Source: Ophthalmolycus amberensis
Lineage: Eukaryota; Chordata; Actinopteri; Perciformes; Zoarcidae
NCBI GenBank assembly: GCA_024529925.1
Contig: JAFEUB010000065.1
Coordinates: forward strand, 3,071,001-3,135,000
Length of the DNA: 64,000 nucleotides
Direction: 5' to 3'
The notes below the pieces were generated by a model that worked only from the letters and a program-made list of their open reading frames with translations, had not been told where the DNA came from and searched no databases. Shown here in pieces: positions 36,501-50,089 of the stretch. Every line of letters begins with the position of its first letter. Positions within the stretch are counted from its first letter, which is position 1. A program made the position numbers and the translations under genes.

Positions 36501-38741
36501 GGGTATTCTTAATTTTCCTTTTTTCATTGGAAATCAATTTTCTTATTGGACGGTTGTTGTCTGTTTGCAAAGCTCAGGCATTTAAACAATAACTCTGCGG
36601 GATGACAATGATGCTTTTCTGCATTGATTTAAGTTACAAAGAGTTCCGATAGATTGTAATTTTGTTTATCTTTTTTTGTTGGGTAAATGTTGCGTTGCTT
36701 CATTACATTGGCATTAGTTGCTGCATTCTGATTTGAATCAAGACTTAATATCTGTTTATTCTCCAAGATTAATAAGTTGAGAACTTATTTCAGTACGTGA
36801 ACTGAATTGGTTGTTACATTCTTACACCGTTGACTCCCTTGATGATTAGCCTGAAAAAATAAAATGGATGATTGAGTTTGAAACAACTCATCACATACAA
36901 AATGACTAAGAACATGAAAAAGCTCTGCTCATACTTTATGCAAGAAAACTATCCTTCAAGACAGATACCATTTGATTGTACAAAGTCCAGTGTATGTGTT
37001 TGCAAGAAAGCACTTTTTACCAAATTGTTAAATGTGAGTGAATAGAATGAAGTTGAAAGGTTTAAAAAGCTCTTTTTTTTTTACCTGGCCTTGTGTGCAC
37101 TGTATTATACTTCTAACAATGTTTCTCTAACCATGTGTTCCATGTTATTTAACCATCAGCTTAATCTACTGTATCCAACATTAGAGACGCCAGCCAAGGA
37201 GCTCAAACTAAATCTTAGTTTGTCACATACGTCCAGCACCAGGATCCAGGTAAATTCTGGAGAGTGAGCATGGTTGCAGTGGTTCAGGAATCCTGAAACT
37301 CTTTGCCGTTGTGTTCTTTTCCGTTATCTTATGTGCAGAGAAAACCCCACTGCTGAGCTCAGTGTGCCCAATGAGGACCCTGTAGGCTGGTCAAGCGTAC
37401 AGACGGTGAAACGTGTGTGAACTGAATAAACTTGGTCTTGTACAAAACAAAATAAGTCAAGGTCAGAAACGTTATTTGATCTCGAGAGTGAACAAATTCT
37501 TCAAAGCTATATGGCTGCATTCACCTCGGGGGAGAAAAACACTGATTCCCTCAGTGAATCCCATCCAGGGTGAGAGTTTGAATTGATCTACCGGTAATTC
37601 TAGGATTTCGATTTTTTTTTCTTGGAGTGATCAGACCGTGGAGCATTTCTGCCAAAAAAAGGATGTGGTAGAATAGCTGACTGCCATTGTCAAACAATAC
37701 TAACACCGTGATGATGTTGTGGTGCATCAAGGCTGTAAGATTTCACTTGTTCCCTAAATGCTATCCTCAATTGGACTCTGTCAGATATAATTTTCCTCAT
37801 ACGACACAGTAGGACACAGAAAGATCAGCAGTAGAAAGGCTTGCCTGCCTGTATTTTTAACAAACTTAGTGAAAAACAGCTACATTAAAAGCTGCTATTT
37901 TTAATATGAAGAGCGAAGAGAGAAATGACTTGTCCTTCATGATAATAATATCCGATATATCACTAATGTATTCAGAAAGCCTACAAGGCACAGCTTGTGA
38001 ACACTCGCACTAAATATGATTACGACCGGGTGAAAACAAAAAAACTCAACAAAATAAATATTCCATCAGCGCTGCTGATTCTACGAGGTATTGAACTCAT
38101 TTCTTAAGAGTTGCATTACATTTGCACATATTTTCTGAGGCAGTGACATGGATATTCTTCATGAATTGCTTTGCATGAATGTGATGTAAAAGAAAATGAT
38201 TTCAATCTGTGTTGATCCTCCATGATTTAGCGTGTGTACAGATTAGAAAAAAGGCTCACAGCGTTCGCCATAACCTTTGAGTGGGAAACAATTGGCACAC
38301 ACAAAGAAATGCTACTCTATACTCCAAAGCTTATGGCTCAGCCAAGAATGGTGTCTGTATACACTCCAGGGCATGTCTCTATTGACGTGGCAGTTGGGAG
38401 GTGAATCTGAACCAAAATAATTTGAGAATCTAAAAGGGAATAGCTTTGAATCGACCCTCAAGAGGAAAGGAGAAGGGGATCGTGATTTGGCAGGCTGCTG
38501 TCTGCTGTACTGAAAGACATAGTATCTTTTCCTGTCATCTATTTCAGCCACACAGTTCTCTACCACTTTGGTGAAGATGATGTTGAAAACACCAATCATA
38601 TAAATGCAGCAAACAGAGTTCTCAGCGCTGTAGTATTGATTATATGAGCTTGCCGTATCACATTTTTTTCTCGCCCATATTCGGACATGTATATATGACT
38701 TCTGGTTAGTAGTTCTCTTGAACACCGATGTTGAATACACT
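33502..38741. other. Intergenic stretch, no gene recognised
   Basis: It contains an uninterrupted G18 run at 35408-35425. Open frames at 34501-34689, 35737-36258 and 38312-38740 have no recognised domain and no supporting splice structure. No transposon ends were identified. Confidence 0.4.
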
Positions 38742-38792
38742 TATTGTAAGTCGCTTTGGATAAAAGCGTCTGCTAAATGTAATGTAATGTAT
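38742..38792 (+). mobile_element. SINE/LINE 3' tail fragment
   Basis: TTGTAAGTCGCTTTGGATAA then AAGCGTCTGCTAAATG and (TAATG)n is a very common fish retroposon tail, shared by L2-type LINEs and the SINEs that use them. Only the tail of about 50 bp is present; no tRNA-like head was seen. Confidence 0.85.
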
Positions 38793-39184
38793 TTTCCATC
38801 AAGCTAATAGTTATAAAGGTCAGGGAAAAAGAAAACATGGTGCTGCTATGACTGTTATGAGGGAATGTCTGTCTTAATGAATGCAGATTAATGAGAGTAA
38901 ATTTAACGTTTAAAATCAGCAACATTCATCATGTATACTATATCTCCTTCAGACGCATCCTAACATGTACATAAAAAAGCACTCGCTCTTTAAAGGTGCC
39001 AGAAACAAGATTGGGAGCATTTATTCTGCAACGCTGTAAGTTGGTACGGCGTTATCAGCTGTAACGTTGGTATGAGAGCAGTGCAGAGCAGCAGCCTTGA
39101 GCTAACCAGTGGGTCACGCTCACATGCACAAACATGCACTAAAACTGACTGACGTGATGAATACTTTTTCTTTCACACGAGACA

Positions 39185-39420
39185 CAAAAAAAACGGGCTC
39201 CTTAGTTATAGTCCAGTGTTTGTTTGACCCACCCACCACCCTTCCCGCTCACTTTAAGCAGAGTAACACACATTTTATATTACGCGTCTAATAATGATGC
39301 AGGGGGGTTTACAAATGAGTTCGTTGAAAGCCCAGTAGAAGGGTGCCTCTGTGTGTCAGTATCAGACGCCATGGGGCACTTACCAACCGTTGAGATTGAG
39401 ACTGGGTTACTCTTTTAGTT
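39185..39420 (+). repeat. Percomorph dispersed repeat copy, right part
   Basis: AGTCCAGTGTTTGTTTGACC, CACCCACCACCCTTCCCGCT and GTCTAATAATGATGCAGG match, from memory, the right half of the repeat whose left half lies at 33.3 kb. Boundaries are approximate. Confidence 0.45.
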
Positions 39421-42400
39421 CTTTTTAGAGCATGAACAAAAATCTACTGTTGTCACAAACATGCTATCAAATGTGTGTCTTTTATTTACTTTTGTGTTTA
39501 CTTTTTTTTGCTGATGACAGTGTGTTGTTGTTGTGTCGAACCACGGTTTTTCATTCTCCCTCTGATAAGGTTTCACCACTAAATATTCACAGATGCCAGG
39601 CAGTGTTCATTTTGCCACTACAAAAGCAAAGAGACAGAATTTCTCTTCTTCTCACAACATTGTGAGTGCCTTGCTTTGAAAATCTGAAAAAAAGAGTGTA
39701 CCAATTTACTTTCTTAAAATTAAATATTTATTGAGTGAGAATAATTAATTAACAACTTTAGCTGCATAATGAGTTGAAATGTGTTACTCGATTGGGTGAA
39801 ACACGGAATGAATTACATTTCTCATAACTACTCAGTCCAGCAGTGAATATATGTATTTCTGTCAGCTTCGGTAATGTACATAATCTATTTGTTCGACCAT
39901 TTTCACATCTATCGAATTAAACTGAAAATGAGAGACGTGTGAATATTTAAGTGTTAAACAACTCTGAAATATTCACACATTCAATCTACAGTTCTCAACA
40001 TTCAGCAGTGCGCTCTAAACTAATTTACCAGTTTGAAGAACAAGACGAGCGCAATAAGGATCCAAAGATTCCAAAAAGAATTGCTCCAGTATTCAAAATG
40101 TATCTTTATAGAATTAAAATGTCCTTATGTAGTGACAACACTTGAGAGAACAATTGTGCAGTGGAAGGTGGTATTTAGAGAAAGCAAACATTACCCTGAC
40201 AATGAAATATTTTACAGTATCTTTTTGCTATTCATTTTGTTGCAGTCATTATAAGTGCAGAAAATGGGGAAAAAAGAGTGATTGGTATTAAAATGAGCCC
40301 AAACAGTACACACTGCATGTTTACCTATTTGGAGTTATTGTAATATAAGTTACTCATAATACAATATTTACATTGCATTAAGTGATTACAATATATTTGA
40401 AGACTCTAACTAAAACAAATGAAAAGACATTATGCAGATAGCTTGAGAAAGCAATGTTGTGTTCAGTGGCTCCATGAGAGATGTAAAGAGCACTCTGTTG
40501 TTTTACATGTGTAGGAGTATTGGTCTTCCGGTTAAATATTGGCATAAGTCAAACAGGTCTCAACAGTATTACTAGCCAGAAATAACGTCAGCAAAATAAA
40601 GTGCTCAAAGCCTTGCACTTTCATTTTAAAGGTGACTGGGCAGCTACAGGATATTTATCTGTAACCTAAAGGTGACAACAAAGGCAACCTGCCAACCACT
40701 TCTTTATATTTTCAACCACACTATTAAAAATGTCCTGATAACAGGGCTGCTGGGGAGGATATCAGCTATGCGATCCAGGGATTTGAGGAGCGAGAGAGGA
40801 CAATAAAAGGACCGGAGGAAAGTGGAGATGACAGACAAGAGTGTATGAAAGGTGAGTGCACAGAGGTCTTTAACGCTGTTCATACAGAAATACGACTCAC
40901 GCAGATTATTTCAGAGTAGGGTGAAGGTGCAATTTTGGTATGAGTTATGTGAGGGGGAAAACTGAGCTCCTTTAAGTCTGGTTCAGAAAGCTTTTCTATG
41001 AAGAGAAAACCAACTTTTTACATATTTCCTGTTTTAGTACTATAGGGCTGGGGATCTTAAAAAATGACAATGTCAGTAGCAATTCCAGTACCCTTAAAGT
41101 GATAGCACTACCAATAGAGTACTTAATTAGATACCCATCATGTGAATACAAACTCAGTGTCCCACTGGCTAGATAGCTGATTGGTCAGAGAGAATCGTCA
41201 TCAGAACACGATACATCATCCACAAACCTGACATTTTTAGCTAACCAAATTTCCATCAATAGTGACCGCTATTTGTTTATTTACTCGACACGTATTTAAA
41301 AAAAAGGCCTTTAGTCTCATGCTTATTGTTGATCGTCCCACAGTAGTATTTGCACTCTGTGATTTATCTGCACTGCTTTTGTGGTTCGTTTTGTTTTGAT
41401 ATTACTAGTCTTAGATTTGTGCCTCTGCGATTTAGAAAACATCTTGTGCACATGTAGGCAGACCAATGTTTCTCTGTTGTACGACATAAAGTTTCTGCTC
41501 CGTTCAGTCAGAGGAAATCTGGAAATTTTCTTCACAACAATTTCACCCGGGGAGTTCTGACAGCGGTCTGAAACTGGGAAAATGAACACCTGTCAAAGAG
41601 TTACAATGACAAAGTGATCTTTTTACAAATCCAAAAACTAAAACGAGTCAAACTACATGATGAACTGCATGACACAAGTCATAATGAATGGTCTGACAAT
41701 TGCATCTATTGAGAGGATCACAGCTGGGAATGTAGATATAAAGGGATTGGCGAGGACTCTGTACAATGCAGAGCTCGTCGGTGAGTGACTGCTTATGGGG
41801 CTTTGTGGTTCATAAGTGACCGCTGTGCCAACCTGTTACAGCCCATTGCTGGGTTGCTACTGACTGTGCTTTTGAAGGCTTGGGCAAAGCTGCTGCACAA
41901 AACTGTGGCACAAAACTGTGGCATAAGCATATACCAGATTTGCTGGGGTTCAAATGGGATGTTCCTGTTGCCAACACATTAGACTCACTTACCGTACGTT
42001 ATCAGTAAAAAGAATAAAAAAAGAATGCACCGGGCACATGACAATGATCATATCTAATTATAAGATGCGCAACTCTTTTAAGAAAACCTAGCAGGTATTT
42101 AACACCGAAGTATTAGCCAGCTACCACTCATTACTGCACACGTTTGAGCCTGTTTCTCCATATGTATTTTGTCCACTAATTGGACAGGACAGCAAAATTT
42201 TGAGCTCGTCCAGGCAGATAATTAGTCAGAAGTCCGCAGTCTGTGCCCAATATTTCCCTTTAAAAATAAATACAAATGAAAGTGAAGGCAGTGGCACAAA
42301 AATGAAAAATGAAAAACAAAGAGGACAGCATGATATTTGTGGTGTGATGTCAAACAGTATTGTGGACAGAAGTGGAGTCTAAAGCCAAAAGCTTCTTTCA

Positions 42401-43799
42401 TGTGTCCTCTGTCTTTCTTGGTAGATTGCTTCAGGCCAATGAATTAGCTGTGGTCTGTTCTCTGATTGGGGCTTTCTCAAACGTAGACACAGAGATTTGG
42501 TTTGATCAGAGCCAAGTGATACATCCAGACCAAAGAAAGACAGCTTCTTCAGTGCCCAGCCTTTCTAGCACCATATGTGCTGCATTATTGCTCTCACTCA
42601 AGGACGTCTCTGGCCAAACGCCTCCTCTTGGCACAGCTAAGTCCTGTTGCTGACTGCCAGGTACACAATTGGACAACAAGAGATGGCAAATGGCCACTGA
42701 CAAACGATAGTCTCTAACATATGCTATGTGAGGTAGGTGGTTTTCAGTCCCGGGATATGACAGGGTGGACAAAAAATGCATTTATTTATTTCACCACCAA
42801 TCCTATTGGCAATTCAACTGTATTTTAGTAGTGCAAACATTTTAAGAATAACATATCTATTATCGTACAGCTTGTAAGCATCCCAGCAGAAAATCAGACA
42901 GATGGACAGATGGGGGTGGACATCCTGTCAGACACCGTCTATTCGTCAGCTAATTACTGTCACGGATGAGTGGGTTGCTACTCTAACTGTTGGTGATATG
43001 ACTCATTTGTCCTATCATCTGTTCAACACTGTATCTCTCCTGTCACATCTTTGTATGTGCACTCAAAGGTATTTCTTCTCTTCATAAAGCATACTTTTTT
43101 TGTTTTTTGTGGTAGATTGTCCTTGTCCTCGACTGAATCAATTCATTTAATAGAATCAAATCCACGGACTCATTGTCTAGACAGCAAGAAAACAAATGAT
43201 CTCCCATGTAAATAATTCAATAATCAGTGAGGATGGCATCCACGCATTTAACAGTCGGATTGAATTTTAGAAGCTCCAAATGCTTTTTTCTTACTGGGGG
43301 CTGGGCCTCTGTTGTTGGAATAGACAGCAAGCGTCAGCAGGGGGGGGGGGAGAGTGACAGACATGTGAAAACCTGAAATGTCACCGTGAGGAAAGAACTA
43401 AATGAGCCCATTGGAGATAACCTACCCAAAGGCCCACATCCTCCAATCAGATAGTGGTTTAAAGGTTATTGAAAGGTTCAGAAGAACACTTTCCTGGAGG
43501 GAAAATAAATGTCTGACAAGCTACTGGTCTCTGATGCCTTGTGCTTGTTAGCTCAAATATCTTTTGAGACCGATATATGATCTGAATTGCTGCCGTCTTT
43601 AGAAGGTAATGTGTACAACTGAAACCAGATCAGGCTCACCAAACGCTGTGTTCCTTATCCGGTCAGCACTGCCATCCACACTGGGTCAGGTACATGAACA
43701 AATATAGCCACGATTTAATGGGAGCTGAATGCCTGAATATTACAAAAGCAATTGAGTTTGAGCGATCCGAGACACAAAACTTTGCTCCAAACAAAAGTC
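39421..43799. other. Intergenic stretch, no gene recognised
   Basis: G11 run at 43340-43350. Frames at 41323-41589 (-) and 42360-42653 (+) look non-coding. The block 42420-42720 is non-repetitive and might be conserved, but nothing further can be said. Confidence 0.4.
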
Positions 43800-44250
43800 A
43801 TTCAACTTTATTTCTATAAGTACGAACGGCGCCCTTTACTGAACTCTATGGGTAATACTCTCCTCCAATCACGAGCACGCATTCGCCCACCGGCAGCAGC
43901 CCACTTACAGCAGTAGATACTCTGCAGACTACATTTCCCTGGTCATCAAAGAGCACTGGAACGTGTAGGTGTATCACGCCCAGATGGGGGGTCAGGTGCA
44001 ACACAAATAACACACGCCACCCTTTCACCAGTCATTTGTTGTTCCAGTGAGCGAGTGTTCCGACAGAATGGCCGGCGACATGTGTCTTGCACTAACCATG
44101 CACTCCTCCCGTTGTTGTGGCAGGGAGCTATACTCTTCTTCCAGTTGATCACCCAACTTGGTGAAGTGGAAGATCAATTGGGACACTAGCAAATCACCCA
44201 ACACACCCAATATGTTAGCAGCTGCCACCTGTGTGCATTCCGCTAATTAA
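43800..44250 (-). pseudogene. Unrecognised coding-like remnant with 3' polyadenylation signal
   Basis: Two minus-strand frames run end to end. The first (44025-44228) begins directly after CAG, as at a splice acceptor or a truncated copy, and reads VAAANILGVLGDLLVSQLIF, then HFTKLGDQLEEEYSSLPQQ. The second, in another frame (43846-44028), reads VPVLFDDQGNVVCRV, then GLLPVGECVLVIGGEYYP. A minus-strand AATAAAGTTGAATG follows at about 43803-43816. The alternation of hydrophobic and charged residues suggests decayed coding sequence with one frame change, or an LTR. I do not recognise the family. A retrocopy is possible, but no poly(A) tail or target duplication was seen. Confidence 0.3.
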
Positions 44251-45779
44251 AAATACGAATTATTTGTGAGGTCTGAGATGCATTGCGGCCACAATTCAGC
44301 TCCGAATTATGTGTTTACAAAAACAATGTTGCGCTACAAGCAGAAATATCTACCTCCTCAGTTGATGTACAAATGAGACTCACAGCTGGAGTGCAAATGA
44401 AACCAGATGTTCACTGTCTTTGGGGACAGACAGTGCTGTCCTAATATGGCAACTGGGACTGAAAAGAGAAGTGTATCAAAAGATTTGTTACGTATTTGGA
44501 AGTTATGGCAGGTTCCAATTCTTTACTTGAAGGTTTGGTGGTGGCGCTTCAATTTTGTTTCGAAATGGATCATGGATTAAGAATAACAAAAACATTCAAC
44601 CAGGTTTTCATGTGTATAGGTGATTTAGCTAGTGCACAGAATGTAGTTAAAGCATCTTACGCGTTACTTTGAATTATGTCCTCATGCCCTCTTGTACTCT
44701 CTCAAATAGTTTCTGCCTTACACAGAGGATTTGGTGTTGGACCTTTGCCTACAGGCAAACTGTATGCTAATTTCACGCACGTCACAACCATGCAGGCGAA
44801 AACGTAGTAGAGGGCGAAGGAAAAGCGGATCCAATGCATTGACCTCCTCACGCTGTGTCATACACTCAATTTCGTTCAGGCACTTTCAACACCCATCCTT
44901 CATCCCCTCCCCGAGCAAGCATTTCATTCAGGAGCAGAACTCCAATTCATTTTTTGAGATGACTCTCCTCTGAGTACTGATTTCTTATTCCTGACTGCTG
45001 AGTGACTGCTGCTCCACATTTAATAATTCATGAAATGCAAAACTCGGAGACAAAATGGATTTGTTTATCTGCATGTCGTTCGTGCCACACAATTGTTTAA
45101 GCCATGAGAAGCAAACCATTTCATGCCCTTTTTCACAAATCAGTTGTGAAGTATAAAATGTTAAAGTGTTGGATTTTGATGACTTTGATCAGGTACATTT
45201 GTAGGTTGTCTTGTGACCTTTATGCAGACATATACACAGAAACAAAATGATCAGTATTTTGTTCCATACCATACGGTATTTAGATGCACTCTGGATATTT
45301 TAAATAAAGCATGAATATTTTGCAGACACTAGGTCGAGGCAGAAGTGTGCTTCACTGAATAAAAAGCTTTTGACGAGTGCTCAACCAAAAATAACAATCT
45401 TATAAGAGGAAGGCACTAGACCCACTTAAAAAAGAGGAAGTAGATGGGAACATATTTCTCACTTTACAAAAAGGCAAAGCTGACACATTTCTGCTTCAAC
45501 CTTCACCACTGTTTGAAATACCTCAGGTCAAGGACGGTGATCCCAACAGGTGAGTGCAATCAAGGTAATGAATGAAAGAAAGTCCCCGTGCTTTAACACA
45601 GCAGATAGTGTGACTCGTCATAGCAAGAGGACACAGATGTAACAAATTACATTAATGACAGCTCGTTTCCATTTATGCGTGACGGTAAGTCACGCCGGTG
45701 AACCAGCATGCATTAAGCCCAAGAGCATCGATTCCCTACCAAGAGTACTTATGCTGGGGGTACGCATGCAGTTTCTTGG
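44251..45779. other. Intergenic stretch, no gene recognised
   Basis: No exon, RNA gene or TE end recognised. The 80-codon frame at 44731-44973 (+) has no domain. Confidence 0.4.
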
Positions 45780-46728
45780 GGTTACAGTGGAATCTGTGAA
45801 ATGACCATAAATAATTTAGTTCACCACATGTTGCAATAGTGCGTAAATAGTTGAAAAAAAAGTATTGAATAAACAGTTGAAAAAGCTAAATAATAAATAG
45901 TTGACATATATAGCTTAAAGTAATAAATAAGCAGTTGAAATAGCTAGAGTAATGAAAGACAGTCGATCAATTGACTTTGTTAGAATTTAACAATAATTTA
46001 TTACACATGCCTACAAATTGAATAGTGCGAAGTCTTTGGTAATTGGACTGAAGTAGGATATTCGAGGGGTGGTGATGCTGAGGTCAGATAAGTACATAAT
46101 CCCCCTGGAGTCCAGACACTGGTGGTGGTGGTGGTGAAGGGAGTTGCTGCAATCCGATGATGAATGAGGAGCACGACTGTGATGCTGACTGCCGGTGTCT
46201 GGGGTGGAGGAGGGTCACATCCGATTGTGCTGAAATGACAACTGACAGCAGCAAAGAGTAGAACGCTGTTTAAAATTTGTACAGCACTGATGTGAATGGC
46301 TTAAGGAAACTGTGCAGAATCTGGTGTGTTAATTTAAAGTCAATGCCCACAATCAGCTGATAGAGTAAACACGGGGAGAGAGAGACTGAGATTCTGAATG
46401 AAAAGGATTGTAAAGAGAGTCTTCCTGATTGACTGCTTAAGCTTCATTTAAATGTTATTAATAGACAAAAATATTTAGCTGAAACAAATAAATAAACTGT
46501 TGAAACAGCTAAAAGTAATGATTGAACAGGTAAAATAGTTAAACGTACTATGATGCTTGAAATGTCTAGAACATTGACAGTTTGATTGTGTTAATAGCAT
46601 ACAGTTTAAAGTCCAATAAGAATATTTTTTACGAGTGGTGCTGATGATGGGTACTTGAAGGTGATCTGATACGGCTATATGGGTAATTTAGACAGAAAAA
46701 AGGTTGGGAACCGTTACCCTAGAGCAGG
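45780..46728. repeat. Dispersed element with internally repeated ends (class unknown)
   Basis: Two similar segments of about 200-260 bp (roughly 45850-46110 and 46480-46680), both with AATAAAC-AGTTGAAA-AGCTAAA phrases and a GTGGTGATGCTGA-like downstream part, flank a unique core. The core has TGGAGTCCAGACACTGG and a (GGT)n run at 46121-46136. The right edge, GGTTGGGAACCGTTACCCTA, resembles a hAT-type end, but no inverted partner was found at the left. Confidence 0.55.
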
Positions 46729-49700
46729 CATGTTTAAAATGAACCATTAGTTGGTTACACCTTTGTTCAACAAGTCAAGATGCTTGCTTCTGAGGTCATT
46801 TTAACCTCCAGTGTTTGTAGTAGGTGTGTGATTCCAAGGGTGTTAGAAAATGTAATTTTAAAATATCAAATTCAACCCGGGGAACAGAAATTATAATGTG
46901 AAGCAATAAATTAAAATACTTTTCAAAGAGCTGAAAGAAGCAGGTATTAATGATTCTTAGAATGGTTTGAGGTTTGTAGGCAGCCTGTAGCACCAGGACA
47001 AATCAGGATGGGAAGCTAGGAAGTAATACTGCACCAAAAACTCATGCTTTTCCCCTCCGGACTAGTCCCTTCAGGCTAGCATCTCCGATTACAACTGCTT
47101 CTGTTTAGTTTTTTCTGTTCTCTATTTTTTTCTTCTCTTTTTCATCCATCCATCAGTCTTGTCTTATGGTCTGCCCTCGGACCTGTTTTCCTTAAAGTTA
47201 TTTTGTAATGAGCTGTGGAGGAGTTGGTAAAGCAAAACACGATATATTATTGATTCCAGCTATGGAACTCTGAAGTCGTTAATGGCTGGGATTCTCTACA
47301 AGACGTTGAAGTTGTAGATCATAGTCAAAGAGGCTGCGAGAGACCAGTGAGGGCCTTGTCAAGAGAAAAGCTGGCAGATGGGAGTTTATGATTGAACATT
47401 ATTCCAAAGCACCAGCACAACATAAAAGCATTATCTACAAGCTTGGCAGACATTTACATCTGGATTGAGTCCAACATAGAAAGAAACATGCATCTTGCGT
47501 TAGCCTGTTGTGCACTATGTTGTTTCCAGAGTGGGCTAAAGACCTGGAAAAAAGCAGCTACCGGTACTCTAATCTTGTTTGTAATGCTGACATCGGGGAA
47601 CTGTTTTCATGCCAAAGCTTGATGCGGCCCTAAATATCTCTCTGTGATGGAGTATTATCTTACTGCTTCAATTTGACGTAATAGACTATGTTACGTAACA
47701 TTTCGTGGTTCTGTAATTAAACATTTACTTTACTGCTGCCGCTGCCTGGAGTGTTACTCCAAAGACGAATACAACCACTACTATTGCTTGAGCCATGTAT
47801 TCTGCATCTTCCAACCACAACATCATTATGTTTCTGTAACTGTTCTGGTTTGTTACAAAATAAAAATAAAGATTGTTCAGTCACCTTATAGTCAATGTCA
47901 TAAACATAGATTAGTTTGAAGCAAAAGGGAAATCATAGAGACATTTATTGTAACTCAGTGGCTGTTAAATTACTTTTCACCATCCAGCATTTGTTTAATA
48001 GTGTACAGTACGAATGCAGCGCATTAAGCATTCAAACATTTGCTTATAGCTGCGCACAACATTATGGTGTGTTCCTAGAGATATTAAGGAAAGACTTGTT
48101 GGCTACATGTCTCTGAATTTCACAAAATCAACTACTGTTGATTGATATGATATGACAGAACCAAGTAGTTGGTGCTACCCACGGGCAATATTCTGGACCA
48201 TGTACATATGCCTTCTCTATTGGCCCCTCCCCACATCCACAGCTATTCATTCCTGTGTCTTTGTGGGCCCTTTTCACACGAGGGCCATGTATACTCAGTC
48301 CCCTTTTCCCCATGGTCCAATGCCCCTGGCGCTACAGTGCAAGTCCTACTCCATTGTTTTGTTGACTACGGCTGTCATTGATATCCAATTGTCTGAGCAG
48401 TGAGTAGCCACCGTCAATAGCTCAACAAATTAAAATCCTCTCAACCTCACCGAGTTAGGGACCAAGAAGGTAAACACAAATTTTGAAGGAATTGACAAAG
48501 CGACAACTCAAATGCCAGTCTGAATTGATGAGTCCTGTTGGAAGGATCTGGAAGTTTGGACCTAGACATGGAATAGGTTGTCGATGAACAATCGAAAATT
48601 GTGCATTCGATAGTTGTAATCCCCGTTATTGAAGCTTCCATTTGTGTGATATTTGGATAATTTCCGTCAAGATGATTTTTCATATATCGTTTTTGTTTTG
48701 CTGACGTTTGTTAGTTTGAAAGGATATTTTGTTGATCTTGTATTCATCAGGAGCAATTGCTGATAACGCGGTTGCTGCTGGCTTCGAATTCAGACAATTT
48801 TGGCGAGAGTGAATAATTATGAACTAAAATGTATTTGTTCAGGTATTCTGTATGTCATAACATTTGATTTCTACTTAGACATGAATAGCTCATTAATAAT
48901 ACTTATTTATTGATGATGAGAGTGCTGTCACAACAATGGTAATTACGTAAATGTCTATAATTACAATTTTCAAAGTATTTACCCATACACTAAGCCTGCT
49001 TACTCTTTAATAATTCAACATTTGTTCTTTACTTTTAGTCCTTTAAAGTTTATGGTGCAAACGTCTCCCAGGATTTTAGATAGATTTTTTACCGACATGA
49101 ACTGAGATTTGCATTAAGATAACACAATTTAGCTGGCAGAAGTAGAAGTTTGAACTTTTGTACAACTACTGACAGCTTTCACCTCCAAAGACAACAATAG
49201 TGCCTTCAAAGAGCGACTTTCAGAACCTTTGCAGATAATGACAATTAAACAGGCAGTGAGCAACAGTTTGCAAAAAAAATGTATACATTTTTGCATGCAC
49301 ATGTAGAAGCCTCTCACATCCTCGTTGGTAGAACATAAAGTCGAATTTGAGAAACGAATAAACCCTCCCTAAGGTGCTGGTATCATTTAAAGCGAGTGTG
49401 TTTCAGTCAGTTCTGCATCTTTAGGAGCCCGGGCTACATGTGGCGAGTGTTATGGCCATTGCTCAGTCTGTCTCTGTGATTTATGTCCCTGTCATGATGC
49501 CATTTTGTCATAGTGAATGGATCAAAAACCTAGAAAATTACAGTTAAGACCTGCAGGTGCATTATTGTTTTTTTCTCGTCAAATTACAAGCCAAAAACAA
49601 CTCCTCTGGGATTGTATATGGGCAAGGCTCCAAATTCAGATTGAAAACAATCGCAAATGGCCTCAGCAGGGACCGAACCCAATAGCCAGTAAATTCATCC

Positions 49701-50089
49701 CACTACTATAACAGAAAGGTGCCGCATTCAGGTATAATGGATGCATTGTGGGCCTCAAATAGCTTATCAACTGATTACCATTAACAGGTGCAAAATGGAA
49801 ACAGAGTCGAGGTCAGAGTTTGTGTTGCAAAATACACGAGAAAAGGTACCACTTCCCCTGCTTCTTAAGTTCATGTAACAAATTTTACATCCTTCTTGGC
49901 TGAGTAAAGGCTAAAACACAAAAATACGGCATTACATGCCACCAGCTGAAATCATTTTAACTTCAGTAAAATATGCTGCTGATAGGTTTGGGTTGTGAAA
50001 CAGATATGCATTTTTTTTTCTCCGGCTGATTTGATTTAGTTCATGGGACGTGTGAAATTGCGAGTTTTCGTGAAAACAAAATGCCTTGA
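46729..50089. other. Intergenic stretch, no gene recognised
   Basis: No exon or RNA gene seen. The block 49400-49700 is non-repetitive and of balanced composition. Frames at 48152-48403 on both strands mirror each other and are not supported. Confidence 0.4.

Noticed and set aside
37389..37402. Exact 14-bp match GGTCAAGCGTACAG with 61150-61163
   Set aside because: Flanks do not match. One such match is expected by chance or near-chance in 64 kb.
38312..38740. 142-codon minus-strand frame
   Set aside because: No family motif, no splice context, and it ends at a SINE/LINE tail. Chance frame.
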